Source: an uncultured Selenomonadales bacterium
GTDB taxonomy: Bacteria > Bacillota > Negativicutes > Selenomonadales > Selenomonadaceae
Assembly: GCA_946543495.1 (NCBI GenBank)
Contig: CAMNLS010000007.1
Location: forward strand, 1-18,753
Direction of reading: 5' to 3'
Length of the DNA: 18,753 bases
Shown here: piece by piece, positions 7,021 through 13,520 of the stretch
Numbering within the stretch: position 1 is the first letter of the stretch
How the letters are laid out: each line of letters begins with the position of its first letter
Program-made: the position numbers and the translations under genes
Notes under the pieces: generated by a model
What the model was told of the DNA's origin: nothing
The model's database searches: none
The model's input: only the letters and a program-made list of their open reading frames with translations

Positions 7021-8158
7021 GGTCACGAATTGCCTTAGCAAGTGACGGTTCCAGATAGTCTTTCGGGTTGGCAATCAATGCGTCAAGTCGTTCCCAGATA
7101 TCGCAATCATTTTCCATATCTTCTTGCATACGTTTGGCAATGATAACTCCCTGTTTAATCGTAAGTGCACAAAGCATGGGCCCCAATCCCGGAAATGCGC
7201 CTCTGTCTTCCCAAACCTTGAGTAACTCATCATTCAACCAGTCGAGAACGTTTGTATAATCTTCGGCAAGGCAGCCGTTGATTATGGAAAAGGCTTTTAT
7301 GCAAGACTGAATTACATCTATCACAGCGTCGTAACTTACATGCTCTGTAGCGTAAGAAAATTGATTAAAAACATCGTCTGGAGCGAATACAGTAACGCTT
7401 GCCATATCAAAATCGGGATGAGTTTCCGTATACTTCATCATCTGCCGATAGGGAATTACAAATCCGTCTTCGTGATTCTCGCGAATAGAATGACAAATCA
7501 TAGTTTCCCACGTCATAGAGCGCAAGCTGTTTTCATTTGTATGATTATGCTCATATTCAACTGCCGGAATAATTTTCTTTATATGACCAATGCCAATGAT
7601 AACACGTCGTCTTGTATCTTCTACGAACGGAACCTGCTTAGCATAAGCAATGCAAAGCGATTCATTTTCCACAACATCGCCGTAAAAATAATCGAATATC
7701 GCTTTCTGGTTTCTACCCTCTTGAACCCATACAGTATAAAAATTTAACTTTGGCTCTCTTTCGGGTTGATAATCGATATTGTAAAATTCTTTCCACTGTT
7801 CGATATTGTTCCTCATCGTCCACGCGAAAGGACGACCAGGAAAACTATAGGCAGGGTATGTAATCGCTGTAGGCAAAAAATGTCCATGAGTAGCCTTGTT
7901 GCTTTTCTTATAAGGATGCTCAGTTATCTTTACAATATCGCTTGGATACATGAAACAGCTACCTTCACCGATGCAACTTAGTTCGTTCACGTGATATGCC
8001 ATGCACTGACCGCAAAGCGCAATTTCTGCCTTATCGTCTCGATTTTCTGCAATGTTGTGTAGACGTAGACAGGCATTATTATTCATCGGCTCTGTACAAA
8101 CCGTTCCGTCCCAATCGTGATCATGCCAAGGAACTCTGATAGATATATGTTGCGGCAT
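7016..8158 (-). CDS. N-terminal region of a large helicase-associated protein family, truncated
   Basis: 380 residues from ATG 8158 (MPQHISIRVPWHD), preceded by AAAGGAG. The opening SIRVPWHDHDWDGTVC, then ACLRLHNIAENRDD, ATHGHFLPT, PFAWTMRNN, the RRRVIIGIGHI strand and EDRGAFPGLGPML match, from memory, the first ~400 residues of long proteins (over 1000 residues) that continue into a RecD/AAA-type helicase. Here no helicase motor follows: the gene stops at 7016, a 21-residue out-of-frame tail follows, and then the regulatory region of the next gene. A conserved Cys set (C36, C64, C67, C77 by eye) may bind metal. The gene is AT-richer than its neighbours (about 37% GC in a hand-counted 60-base sample), suggesting acquisition. 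It may be a remnant of a mobile or defence gene, or a stand-alone version of the domain. Confidence 0.55.
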   Translation of the reverse strand: MPQHISIRVPWHDHDWDGTVCTEPMNNNACLRLHNIAENRDDKAEIALCGQCMAYHVNELSCIGEGSCFMYPSDIVKITEHPYKKSNKATHGHFLPTAITYPAYSFPGRPFAWTMRNNIEQWKEFYNIDYQPEREPKLNFYTVWVQEGRNQKAIFDYFYGDVVENESLCIAYAKQVPFVEDTRRRVIIGIGHIKKIIPAVEYEHNHTNENSLRSMTWETMICHSIRENHEDGFVIPYRQMMKYTETHPDFDMASVTVFAPDDVFNQFSYATEHVSYDAVIDVIQSCIKAFSIINGCLAEDYTNVLDWLNDELLKVWEDRGAFPGLGPMLCALTIKQGVIIAKRMQEDMENDCDIWERLDALIANPKDYLEPSLAKAIRDL

Positions 8159-8265
8159 AATAAGCACTCCTTTAGTATTATTTCGTTTAATTATTAGTCG
8201 CAACTATCGTTATTCCTGCTATAAAATAAGAGAACTGATTAATACTTGACGCGGTTAAAAAGGAT

Positions 8266-8294
8266 TTGCTTTTTTCTTTTTTGCCAATTATAAT
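8266..8294 (+). promoter_or_regulatory. Promoter upstream of the histidine phosphatase gene
   Basis: TTGCTT (8266-8271), a 17-base T-rich spacer and a perfect TATAAT (8289-8294). Transcription would start near 8301, leaving a leader of about 138 bases before the ATG at 8439. Confidence 0.6.
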
Positions 8295-8310
8295 TTTTAA
8301 ATCAGTATTT

Positions 8311-8374
8311 AAAGAAGGAGACGACAACGGCGAAAAGTTTTGTCTTAAAGAAAGTCTATTCCGTCTTAACCTGA
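8311..8374 (+). other. Leader segment with a good ribosome site and a start-less 15-codon frame
   Basis: AAGAAGGAG (8312-8320) is followed 6 bases later by ACG (8327), then GCG and 13 further sense codons to TGA at 8372-8374, reading AKSFVLKKVYSVLT after the first codon. No ATG, GTG or TTG is in position. It may be a leader peptide with a non-standard start, a decayed small gene, or chance. Confidence 0.25.
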
Positions 8375-8438
8375 TTTTGCCTCGCTTGACAAGCAGGGGA
8401 ATTTAGCTAGTTCCAAAAATGGGAAGGAGAATATAGTT

Positions 8439-9050
8439 ATGTTGAGACTTTTTTTAATTAGACACGGCGAAACGGAATGGAATAGGCAAAAAAGACTGCA
8501 AGGACATTCCAATATTAAGCTTTCGTCAAAAGGTCTTCGCCAAGCGAAAAATTTGGTGGCGCATTTTCCATTTCCCCACGTTGACGCTATTTATTCGAGC
8601 GACTTGGCACGAGCAGTGGAGACGGCGAGCATTATAGCCGATAAATTGGATCTGAGCGTGAAGAAAATGACTGACTTGCGCGAAATGAATTATGGCGATT
8701 GGGAAGGACGCAGAATAGATGAGCTTGCAACGGAATCGTCTAGAGAGTTCGGAAGATTCTTCACCGACCCGGAAAGGTGTCAACCGCCACGCGGCGAAAC
8801 TTTTTTGGAATGTCAAGCCCGTTTGATGATTGGAATAAGATATATAATCGCGGAGCACGAAAATCAAAATGTCGTCGTCGTCTCACACGGCGCGGCGATT
8901 CGGCTGATAATCGGCGCGGCATTGGATATGCCGATTCACAGATTGTGGGCGATAAGTCAAAGCAATACGGCTATAAATATTTTGCGCGTCGACGACGGAG
9001 ATTTCACGGTTGAACTCCTTAACGGTTCCGACCATCTTCGCTATCTTTAA
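8439..9050 (+). CDS. Histidine phosphatase family protein (phosphoglycerate-mutase-like)
   Basis: 203 residues, a typical length for GpmB/CobC/PhoE-type enzymes. The phosphohistidine motif LIRHGETEWN sits at residues 6-15 with the nucleophile His9. The second histidine is in VVSHGAAIR (His150), the acid is in LREMNYGDWEG, and YSSDLARAVETA carries the conserved arginine. These enzymes act through a phosphohistidine on small phosphorylated metabolites. The sequence does not tell whether this one is a mutase, an alpha-ribazole phosphatase or a broad phosphatase; no cobalamin genes are adjacent. ATG 8439 has GGAAGGAG 9 bases upstream. It is transcribed away from the helicase-associated gene. Confidence 0.88.
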   Translation: MLRLFLIRHGETEWNRQKRLQGHSNIKLSSKGLRQAKNLVAHFPFPHVDAIYSSDLARAVETASIIADKLDLSVKKMTDLREMNYGDWEGRRIDELATESSREFGRFFTDPERCQPPRGETFLECQARLMIGIRYIIAEHENQNVVVVSHGAAIRLIIGAALDMPIHRLWAISQSNTAINILRVDDGDFTVELLNGSDHLRYL

Positions 9051-9114
9051 GGTTAAGCGTTCGTTGTTCTGCTGTGCGCCTGTAAAAAAATTTCGCGTCT
9101 AAGGAGTGAACATA

Positions 9115-9534
9115 TTGCGTAAGCCGACTCAGGAAATGATTATAAAATTTTATCACGCTAACACGGTAATAGACTTTATGGAAGTGGAAGTAGTACCGAC
9201 GCCCGACGGCGAAGCGCGATTGGAACTTTGCGCGGACAGTCGACACGCGAATTTATATTCAATGGCGCACGGCGGAGTTTTGACGACGATGGCTGATACC
9301 GCGATGGGCGCGAAGTGTTTAGCGTTGAATAAGCGCGTTGTTACAATTTCAATGACGATTGAATTCATGCACGCAATAATGACCGGAACGAGGGTAATGA
9401 CTGAAGCCGCAGTTCTTCACGACGGACGCCAAACAATGGTCTGCGAATGTCGAATCATTGACGCGCAAGGCAAGCTTTATGCTAAGGCAAGCGCAACGTT
9501 CTTCGTGACGGGCAAACTTCTTGACGATGATTAA
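9115..9534 (+). CDS. PaaI-family hot-dog thioesterase
   Basis: 139 residues from TTG 9115, chosen because AAGGAG (9101-9106) lies 8 bases before it; the GTG at 9106 overlaps that site. The hot-dog signature SMAHGGVLTTMADTAMG (about 48-64) has the HGG turn and the catalytic aspartate in the central helix. The following strands TISMTIEFMHAIMTG and ASATFFVTGK are typical of PaaI/YdiI-like acyl-CoA thioesterases, which hydrolyse acyl-CoA in the cytoplasm as homo-oligomers. The substrate cannot be told from sequence; aromatic acyl-CoA or 1,4-dihydroxy-2-naphthoyl-CoA are known for relatives. It lies 64 bases after the phosphatase gene with no terminator visible, so the two may be co-transcribed. 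Confidence 0.87.
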   Translation: MRKPTQEMIIKFYHANTVIDFMEVEVVPTPDGEARLELCADSRHANLYSMAHGGVLTTMADTAMGAKCLALNKRVVTISMTIEFMHAIMTGTRVMTEAAVLHDGRQTMVCECRIIDAQGKLYAKASATFFVTGKLLDDD

Positions 9535-9541
9535 TGAATTG

Positions 9542-9570
9542 TTGATGAACTTAAAGAGGATTTTAATAAT
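9542..9570 (+). promoter_or_regulatory. Possible promoter of the LPP20-like gene
   Basis: TTGATG (9542-9547), a 17-base spacer and AATAAT (9565-9570), about 55 bases before the start codon. Both boxes are imperfect, so this is a weak call. Confidence 0.35.
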
Positions 9571-9625
9571 TGTCGATTAAACTAGAGTTAGTTCAACGAG
9601 ATAATTTTTTGAGGAGGTCCTGAAG

Positions 9626-10477
9626 ATGATAAATAAAATTAAACTGTTCGGCGTGCTACTGGCGGCGATTATCTTTGCCATAAGCGCACGAGTCGACGCC
9701 GCGCCGAATTGGAACACTGGCACCATTCAAGTAACGGGCATGGGCGTTGCTAATCCCAGCATGGCGACGACTCCCGCGCATTTATCTATGATGGCGCGTC
9801 GAGCGGCAGTGGCGGATGCATATCGTCAACTGGCAGAGGCTGTGCAAGGCGTTCACGTTGACGCTGAAACGACCGTAGAACAGATGATGTTGACAAGCGA
9901 CATTGTTAAAACGAGAGTCAGCGCAGTCATAAGAGGCGCAAGGATTATTGACGAAGGCGAACTTTCAGGCGGCGGCTATTCAGTCACTATGGAAATCCCG
10001 CTCTTCGGCGGCACCGGCGGTCTTGCTGAAACCGTTATCGAGCGTCCGACCTACGTCGAACCATTCCCCACGCCCGCGCCCGATTATCGTCCGCCCGTTG
10101 ATTATAATCCTCCGACCATTCCCGACTATCAGCCGAGACGTTCTAGCGGAAGTTACACAGGGCTTATCGTTGACTGCAGAGGACTCGGAACGATTAACCC
10201 TGTCATGAGTCCCGTCATTAAAGATTCAAACGGTCAGAAAATTTACGGTCATAAAAATCTTGACTACGACAGAATCATTCGCGAGGGCATGGCGACTTAC
10301 GCGCAAGACATGAGCCAAGCGAGCCGCGCCGGTTCCAATCCTTTAATCGTCCGCGCTATTCGTCTTGACGACCTCAACGCCAATCCCGTCCTCAGCACGG
10401 AAGATGCAAATATGGTTCTCTATGAAAACAAGAGTACACACTTCCTTGACGACATCGCGGTTGTCTTCCTTTACTAA
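9626..10477 (+). CDS. Exported LPP20/FlgT-N-like protein with proline-rich linker
   Basis: 283 residues from ATG 9626, with GAGGAGG upstream. The N-terminus is a clear signal peptide (basic KIK, hydrophobic stretch, likely cleavage at VDA-APN near residue 25). There is no lipobox cysteine, so the mature protein is periplasmic or exported, not a lipoprotein. Residues about 35-130 (GTIQVTGMGV, ARRAAVADAYRQLAEAVQGV, VSAVIRGARIIDEGEL, YSVTMEIPLFG) match the LPP20-like fold shared with the FlgT N-terminal domain. A proline-rich linker (about 144-172) leads to a C-terminal domain (SYTGLIVDCRGLG to the end) that contains a predicted strand-rich core. The role is unknown; relatives occur in diderm bacteria and some are flagellum- or envelope-associated. 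A terminator follows, so it appears monocistronic. Confidence 0.75.
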   Translation: MINKIKLFGVLLAAIIFAISARVDAAPNWNTGTIQVTGMGVANPSMATTPAHLSMMARRAAVADAYRQLAEAVQGVHVDAETTVEQMMLTSDIVKTRVSAVIRGARIIDEGELSGGGYSVTMEIPLFGGTGGLAETVIERPTYVEPFPTPAPDYRPPVDYNPPTIPDYQPRRSSGSYTGLIVDCRGLGTINPVMSPVIKDSNGQKIYGHKNLDYDRIIREGMATYAQDMSQASRAGSNPLIVRAIRLDDLNANPVLSTEDANMVLYENKSTHFLDDIAVVFLY

Positions 10478-10504
10478 GAACTTATCAGCCTTTATAGAAG
10501 CTTT

Positions 10505-10535
10505 AATCCCGTCGACGCGGCGGGATTCTTTTTTT
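10505..10535 (+). terminator. Rho-independent terminator after the LPP20-like gene
   Basis: The arms AATCCCG (10505-10511) and CGGGATT (10521-10527) pair perfectly and are followed by C and seven T. It isolates the gene from the ccm-nrf unit. Confidence 0.85.
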
Positions 10536-10579
10536 GCAAAGATTTAGTTGCGCGGGCAACAACACGGGAAATTCTTCAA

Positions 10580-10588
10580 TGATATAAT
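10580..10588 (+). promoter_or_regulatory. Extended -10 promoter of the ccmE-ccmF-nrfHA unit
   Basis: TGATATAAT (10580-10588) is a perfect extended -10 element (TGnTATAAT). No good -35 box is seen 16-18 bases upstream, as is usual for this class. A small inverted repeat, TTGC-GCGG-GCAA (10548-10559), abuts the -35 position. No clear FNR or CRP half-sites were found. Confidence 0.6.
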
Positions 10589-10619
10589 CAGCAAAATTTA
10601 TCGAAGGGAGGCGCGGCTT

Positions 10620-10994
10620 GTGCGAAAGATTTTTTTAATCGTTCTGCTTGTCGGCTTCGTTGCCTACGCGGGCTTTAATCTCGCTGAGAGTGTCACGCCA
10701 TACGTCAGCATTGCAGAGGCGCGGGCGACTTCAAACGGCGTGCAAGTCAAAGGTCTTCGCGATAAAAATTTTGAGCCTCAACAAGTCGGCGACAAGTTTA
10801 ACTTCAGCCTTCAAGATGAGCAGACGGGCGAAACGATGCGCGTTGTCTTCGACGGCATGAAGCCTGACCAATTCGACGAGGCGTTTCACATTGTCGCGGT
10901 CGGCAAGTATGAGGCGGCGGACGAAACTTTTCATGCCAAGAAACTCTTAATTAAATGTCCGTCGAAGTACGAGGGACAACAACCTCAAGGCTGA
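10620..10994 (+). CDS. ccmE: Cytochrome c maturation haem chaperone CcmE, CXXXY type
   Basis: 124 residues from GTG 10620, with GGGAGG 8 bases upstream; the frame extends further upstream but without a ribosome site. One N-terminal membrane helix (about 4-22) anchors an OB-fold periplasmic domain (ATSNGVQVKGL, MRVVFDGMKPDQFDEAFHIVAVGKY). The haem-binding motif is KCPSKY with Cys113 and Tyr117. This is the CXXXY variant known from Desulfovibrio and archaea, instead of the HXXXY of E. coli CcmE, where the histidine binds haem covalently. It would carry haem b to CcmF for attachment to NrfH and NrfA. It is first in the ccmE-ccmF-nrfH-nrfA unit; CcmA-C are not in the window. A diverged copy of its C-terminal codons lies just downstream. 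Confidence 0.88.
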   Translation: MRKIFLIVLLVGFVAYAGFNLAESVTPYVSIAEARATSNGVQVKGLRDKNFEPQQVGDKFNFSLQDEQTGETMRVVFDGMKPDQFDEAFHIVAVGKYEAADETFHAKKLLIKCPSKYEGQQPQG

Positions 10995-11066
10995 TTGAAG
11001 GTTTGGACGCATAAACTGTTCCGCCGCTTTCAAAGCGGCTGTTCGTCGAAGTATGAAGGGCAACAA
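10956..11066 (+). repeat. Direct repeat: duplicated ccmE 3' end (27 bp, 84-bp period)
   Basis: Copy A (10956-10982) is inside ccmE and encodes CPSKYEGQQ. Copy B (11040-11066), in the ccmE-ccmF gap, matches at 23 of 27 bases and in the same phase encodes CSSKYEGQQ, followed by S, R and a TGA stop. Three of the four differences are synonymous third-base changes. Upstream of the Cys codon the copies do not match. Confidence 0.7.
11023..11039 (+). other. Hairpin in the ccmE-ccmF intergenic region
   Basis: GCCGCTTTCAAAGCGGC is self-complementary, with a practical stem of at least 5 GC-rich pairs, and directly abuts copy B of the ccmE tail repeat. No T tract follows, so it is not a standard terminator. 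It could stabilise or partly attenuate the transcript before ccmF. Confidence 0.45.
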
Positions 11067-11079
11067 TCGAGGTGAGGGC

Positions 11080-13017
11080 TTGACGGGAAATTTACTTTTA
11101 GGCGGCGGCTTAGCGTTTGCACTGGCGGCAATGACGATTTGTTTCGTGCAAAAAATTCCGTCGGCGCGGCTGGTCAAAGTCACCGCATTAACCTCCGCAG
11201 GATTTATCACGGCGGCGAGCCTGCTCCTGTGGATTCTGATCTTTGAAAACAATTTCGGCGTCGAATACGTCGCGGCTTATTCCTCAACCACAATGCCGAC
11301 CCTTTATAAAATCTCGGCGTTCTGGGCGGGGCAGCAAGGTTCTTTTTTATTGTGGCTATTGATTCACGCGATAGCGGGCGCGGTGCTGACGTTCAGGCGA
11401 ACTCAAGCGGCGGCGTTGGGAATTTACTTCTTAATGCAAAGCTTGTTAGTCTCGCTCGTCTTAGCGAAGTCACCATTTGCCGAACACTCCGCGCAGGTCT
11501 TCGAGGGCATCGGACTTAATCCGCTACTTCAAGATTTTTGGATGGCGATTCATCCGCCGATAATCTTCGTGGGCTACGCGCTGTTAGCGGTGCCGTTCGC
11601 GCTTAGCCTGGGCAGTTTATTAACGGAGGCGGCGTCGCGTTCGTGGCTTGAAGAGGCTCGCAAGTGGACGCTTCTGGCGTGGAGTTTCTTAGGCGCGGGA
11701 ATATTCATCGGCGGCTATTGGGCTTATAAAGTTTTAGGCTGGGGCGGCTATTGGGGCTGGGATCCTGTCGAGAACTCGTCATTAGTTCCTTGGCTGTTAG
11801 CGGCAGTCCTCTTGCACCTAATCAACCTTGCGCGGAAGAAACCCGCCGTGCTGGCTCAAGCTCACGTGGCGGCGACGTTCACTTACGCGCTTGTCATCTA
11901 TGGAACGTTTTTAACGCGTTCGGGCATACTCGGCGACTTCTCTGTTCACTCGTTCGCCGGCTCGAATATCGGCTTAGCAATCGCGCTCGTCAATGCGCTC
12001 GTCTTAATCGGCGGGCTTACGATAATTCTAATCAAGGCGAAGGCTCTGCCTCAAGGCGAACTCTATAAATCCTACAGCGACGCATCGTTTATCGTCTTGC
12101 TAAGCTGTCTGCTGATAATCTTCATCGCGACTATCGTTTGGATAGGAATGTCAATGCCGCTACTAAGTCAAATCGTCGGCGAGGCGGCGGCGGTTGATTC
12201 GGATTTCTACATCAAGAGCACGACACCGATAGCTTTAACGTTAGCCGCGCTGATGATTTACACGTTCGCGAAGTTTAGACAAATGCTCAGCATAGGCGGG
12301 AAGGTCGCGCACGTCGGATTCTTAGGAATGTTAATCGCGATTGTAATTTCATCGCAGGGCGAGACTGTAACGCAAGAACTTAAACCGCAAGCCAAAGCAT
12401 TAATCGCGGGGCATGAAGTCATCTACGAAGGGCAAGTCTTTCAAGAAGATGAGCTACAGAAATTTTACGTTTACAACGTCGACGGCGAGACAGTCCGCGC
12501 TTTGACTAAACTGCACGGTAACGGAACGGACGCGGCTCGCGAACCAGGTATCTTGAAAAGCTTCGGCGGGGACGTTTACATTGCTCCGCACGCGCAGACG
12601 ATTGATAGCGTTCAAGAACTGATGCTGACTAAAGGGCTATTTGCTATGGACGGCGAACTCGGCTACACCTTCGAGGACGCGAAGATTGATTACGACGACA
12701 ACAATCAACCGATTCAAGCATCGGCGGCAATTACAATCACTGACGGCGAAGTCGAAGAAGTGATTCACCCGCTGATAACCGTCACGCCCGACGGCGGCGC
12801 GTCAAAGTCAATGGAAGTCTTCAACGGGCGGCGGCGCGTTCGCTTAACGGGCATATCGGGAGACCTTGAGAAGGCTCGCTTAGAAATTCTGCCGACGTAT
12901 GAAAGACTTTCCGCAATGCCCGTGACCGTAACAATATCAACCAAGCCTTACATCTGGCTACTATGGTTGAGCGTCGCGGCAATCTGCGCGGGAACACTAT
13001 TAGCGATAAAGAAATAA
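11080..13017 (+). CDS. ccmF: Cytochrome c haem lyase subunit CcmF (NrfE-like)
   Basis: 645 residues from TTG 11080, close to the usual ~650. I prefer this start over ATG 11053 because GAGGTGAGG precedes it, MTGNLLLGGGLAF looks like a family N-terminus, and the ATG lies within the duplicated ccmE tail. It is a polytopic membrane protein of the haem-handling superfamily. The WWD signature WGGYWGWDPVENSSLVPWL sits near residues 220-238, a haem-ligand-type histidine is in MAIHPPIIFVGYAL (about 157) and another in GDFSVHSFAGS. A large C-terminal exported domain precedes a last helix (YIWLLWLSVAAICAG). CcmF takes haem from CcmE and ligates it to CXXCH cysteines. Being next to nrfHA it probably serves these cytochromes, including the special CXXCK site of NrfA; that assignment is inference. 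Confidence 0.93.
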   Translation: MTGNLLLGGGLAFALAAMTICFVQKIPSARLVKVTALTSAGFITAASLLLWILIFENNFGVEYVAAYSSTTMPTLYKISAFWAGQQGSFLLWLLIHAIAGAVLTFRRTQAAALGIYFLMQSLLVSLVLAKSPFAEHSAQVFEGIGLNPLLQDFWMAIHPPIIFVGYALLAVPFALSLGSLLTEAASRSWLEEARKWTLLAWSFLGAGIFIGGYWAYKVLGWGGYWGWDPVENSSLVPWLLAAVLLHLINLARKKPAVLAQAHVAATFTYALVIYGTFLTRSGILGDFSVHSFAGSNIGLAIALVNALVLIGGLTIILIKAKALPQGELYKSYSDASFIVLLSCLLIIFIATIVWIGMSMPLLSQIVGEAAAVDSDFYIKSTTPIALTLAALMIYTFAKFRQMLSIGGKVAHVGFLGMLIAIVISSQGETVTQELKPQAKALIAGHEVIYEGQVFQEDELQKFYVYNVDGETVRALTKLHGNGTDAAREPGILKSFGGDVYIAPHAQTIDSVQELMLTKGLFAMDGELGYTFEDAKIDYDDNNQPIQASAAITITDGEVEEVIHPLITVTPDGGASKSMEVFNGRRRVRLTGISGDLEKARLEILPTYERLSAMPVTVTISTKPYIWLLWLSVAAICAGTLLAIKK

Positions 13018-13040
13018 TCATCACGGAAGGAGGAGGGAAA

Positions 13041-13520
13041 ATGTGCATAACAGATTGGATTGAGAAGCACACGTTGAAATGCTTGGCGGGCGGCTTTATC
13101 TTAGGCGTCGCGGCAGTCGGTGTCGTGACTTTTGCACTTCACGCCACAGGCAATCCGGCTTTCTGCGGGCAATGCCATTCGATGAAACACGAGGCTAAGA
13201 CGTTCGCGGTGTCGAGTCATAGGAATCTGGACTGCGTAGAATGCCACTTGCCGCACGACAACACAGCGCACTATCTGTTTGAGAAGGGGCGCACGGGTAT
13301 AGTCGATATTTACCATGAGGCAATGCGCGATTATCCCGAACGAATCAAGCTTGAAGCGGACGCCCGTAAGATGGTCGCTGAAAACTGCATGCGTTGTCAC
13401 GGGGCAACAATGTCTTACGTTGAAAGCGCACCCGAAGGAACTCAGGACGACTGCTTGAAGTGCCACAGCAGAGTTGCGCACGGCACGAATCATTTGGAAG
13501 GGGGTATAACAGTTGAGTAA
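13041..13520 (+). CDS. nrfH: Tetrahaem quinol dehydrogenase NrfH
   Basis: 159 residues from ATG 13041, with GGAAGGAGGAGG upstream, 23 bases after ccmF. One N-terminal membrane helix (about 14-36) is followed by four c-type haem motifs: CGQCH (42), CVECH (65), CMRCH (116) and CLKCH (138). The first is followed by SM, as in the CXXCHxM motif whose methionine ligates haem 1 in NrfH. NrfH belongs to the NapC/NirT family; it is anchored in the membrane, oxidises menaquinol and passes electrons to NrfA. The gene overlaps nrfA by 8 bases, indicating translational coupling. The menaquinone would come from the futalosine pathway, of which mqnA is nearby. Confidence 0.95.
   Translation: MCITDWIEKHTLKCLAGGFILGVAAVGVVTFALHATGNPAFCGQCHSMKHEAKTFAVSSHRNLDCVECHLPHDNTAHYLFEKGRTGIVDIYHEAMRDYPERIKLEADARKMVAENCMRCHGATMSYVESAPEGTQDDCLKCHSRVAHGTNHLEGGITVE

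Noticed and set aside
8384..8415. TTGACA near 8384 as a second promoter for the phosphatase gene.
   Set aside because: The best -10 at a workable spacing (TAGTTC) is poor compared with the TATAAT at 8289.
10548..10559. TTGC-GCGG-GCAA palindrome near the ccm-nrf promoter as an FNR/CRP-type operator.
   Set aside because: Arms are only four bases and do not match TTGAT-N4-ATCAA or TGTGA-N6-TCACA; I cannot support a named regulator.
11053..11055. ATG at 11053 as the start of ccmF.
   Set aside because: It falls inside the duplicated ccmE tail, where it arises by chance in another phase. TTG 11080 has the better ribosome site and a family-like N-terminus.
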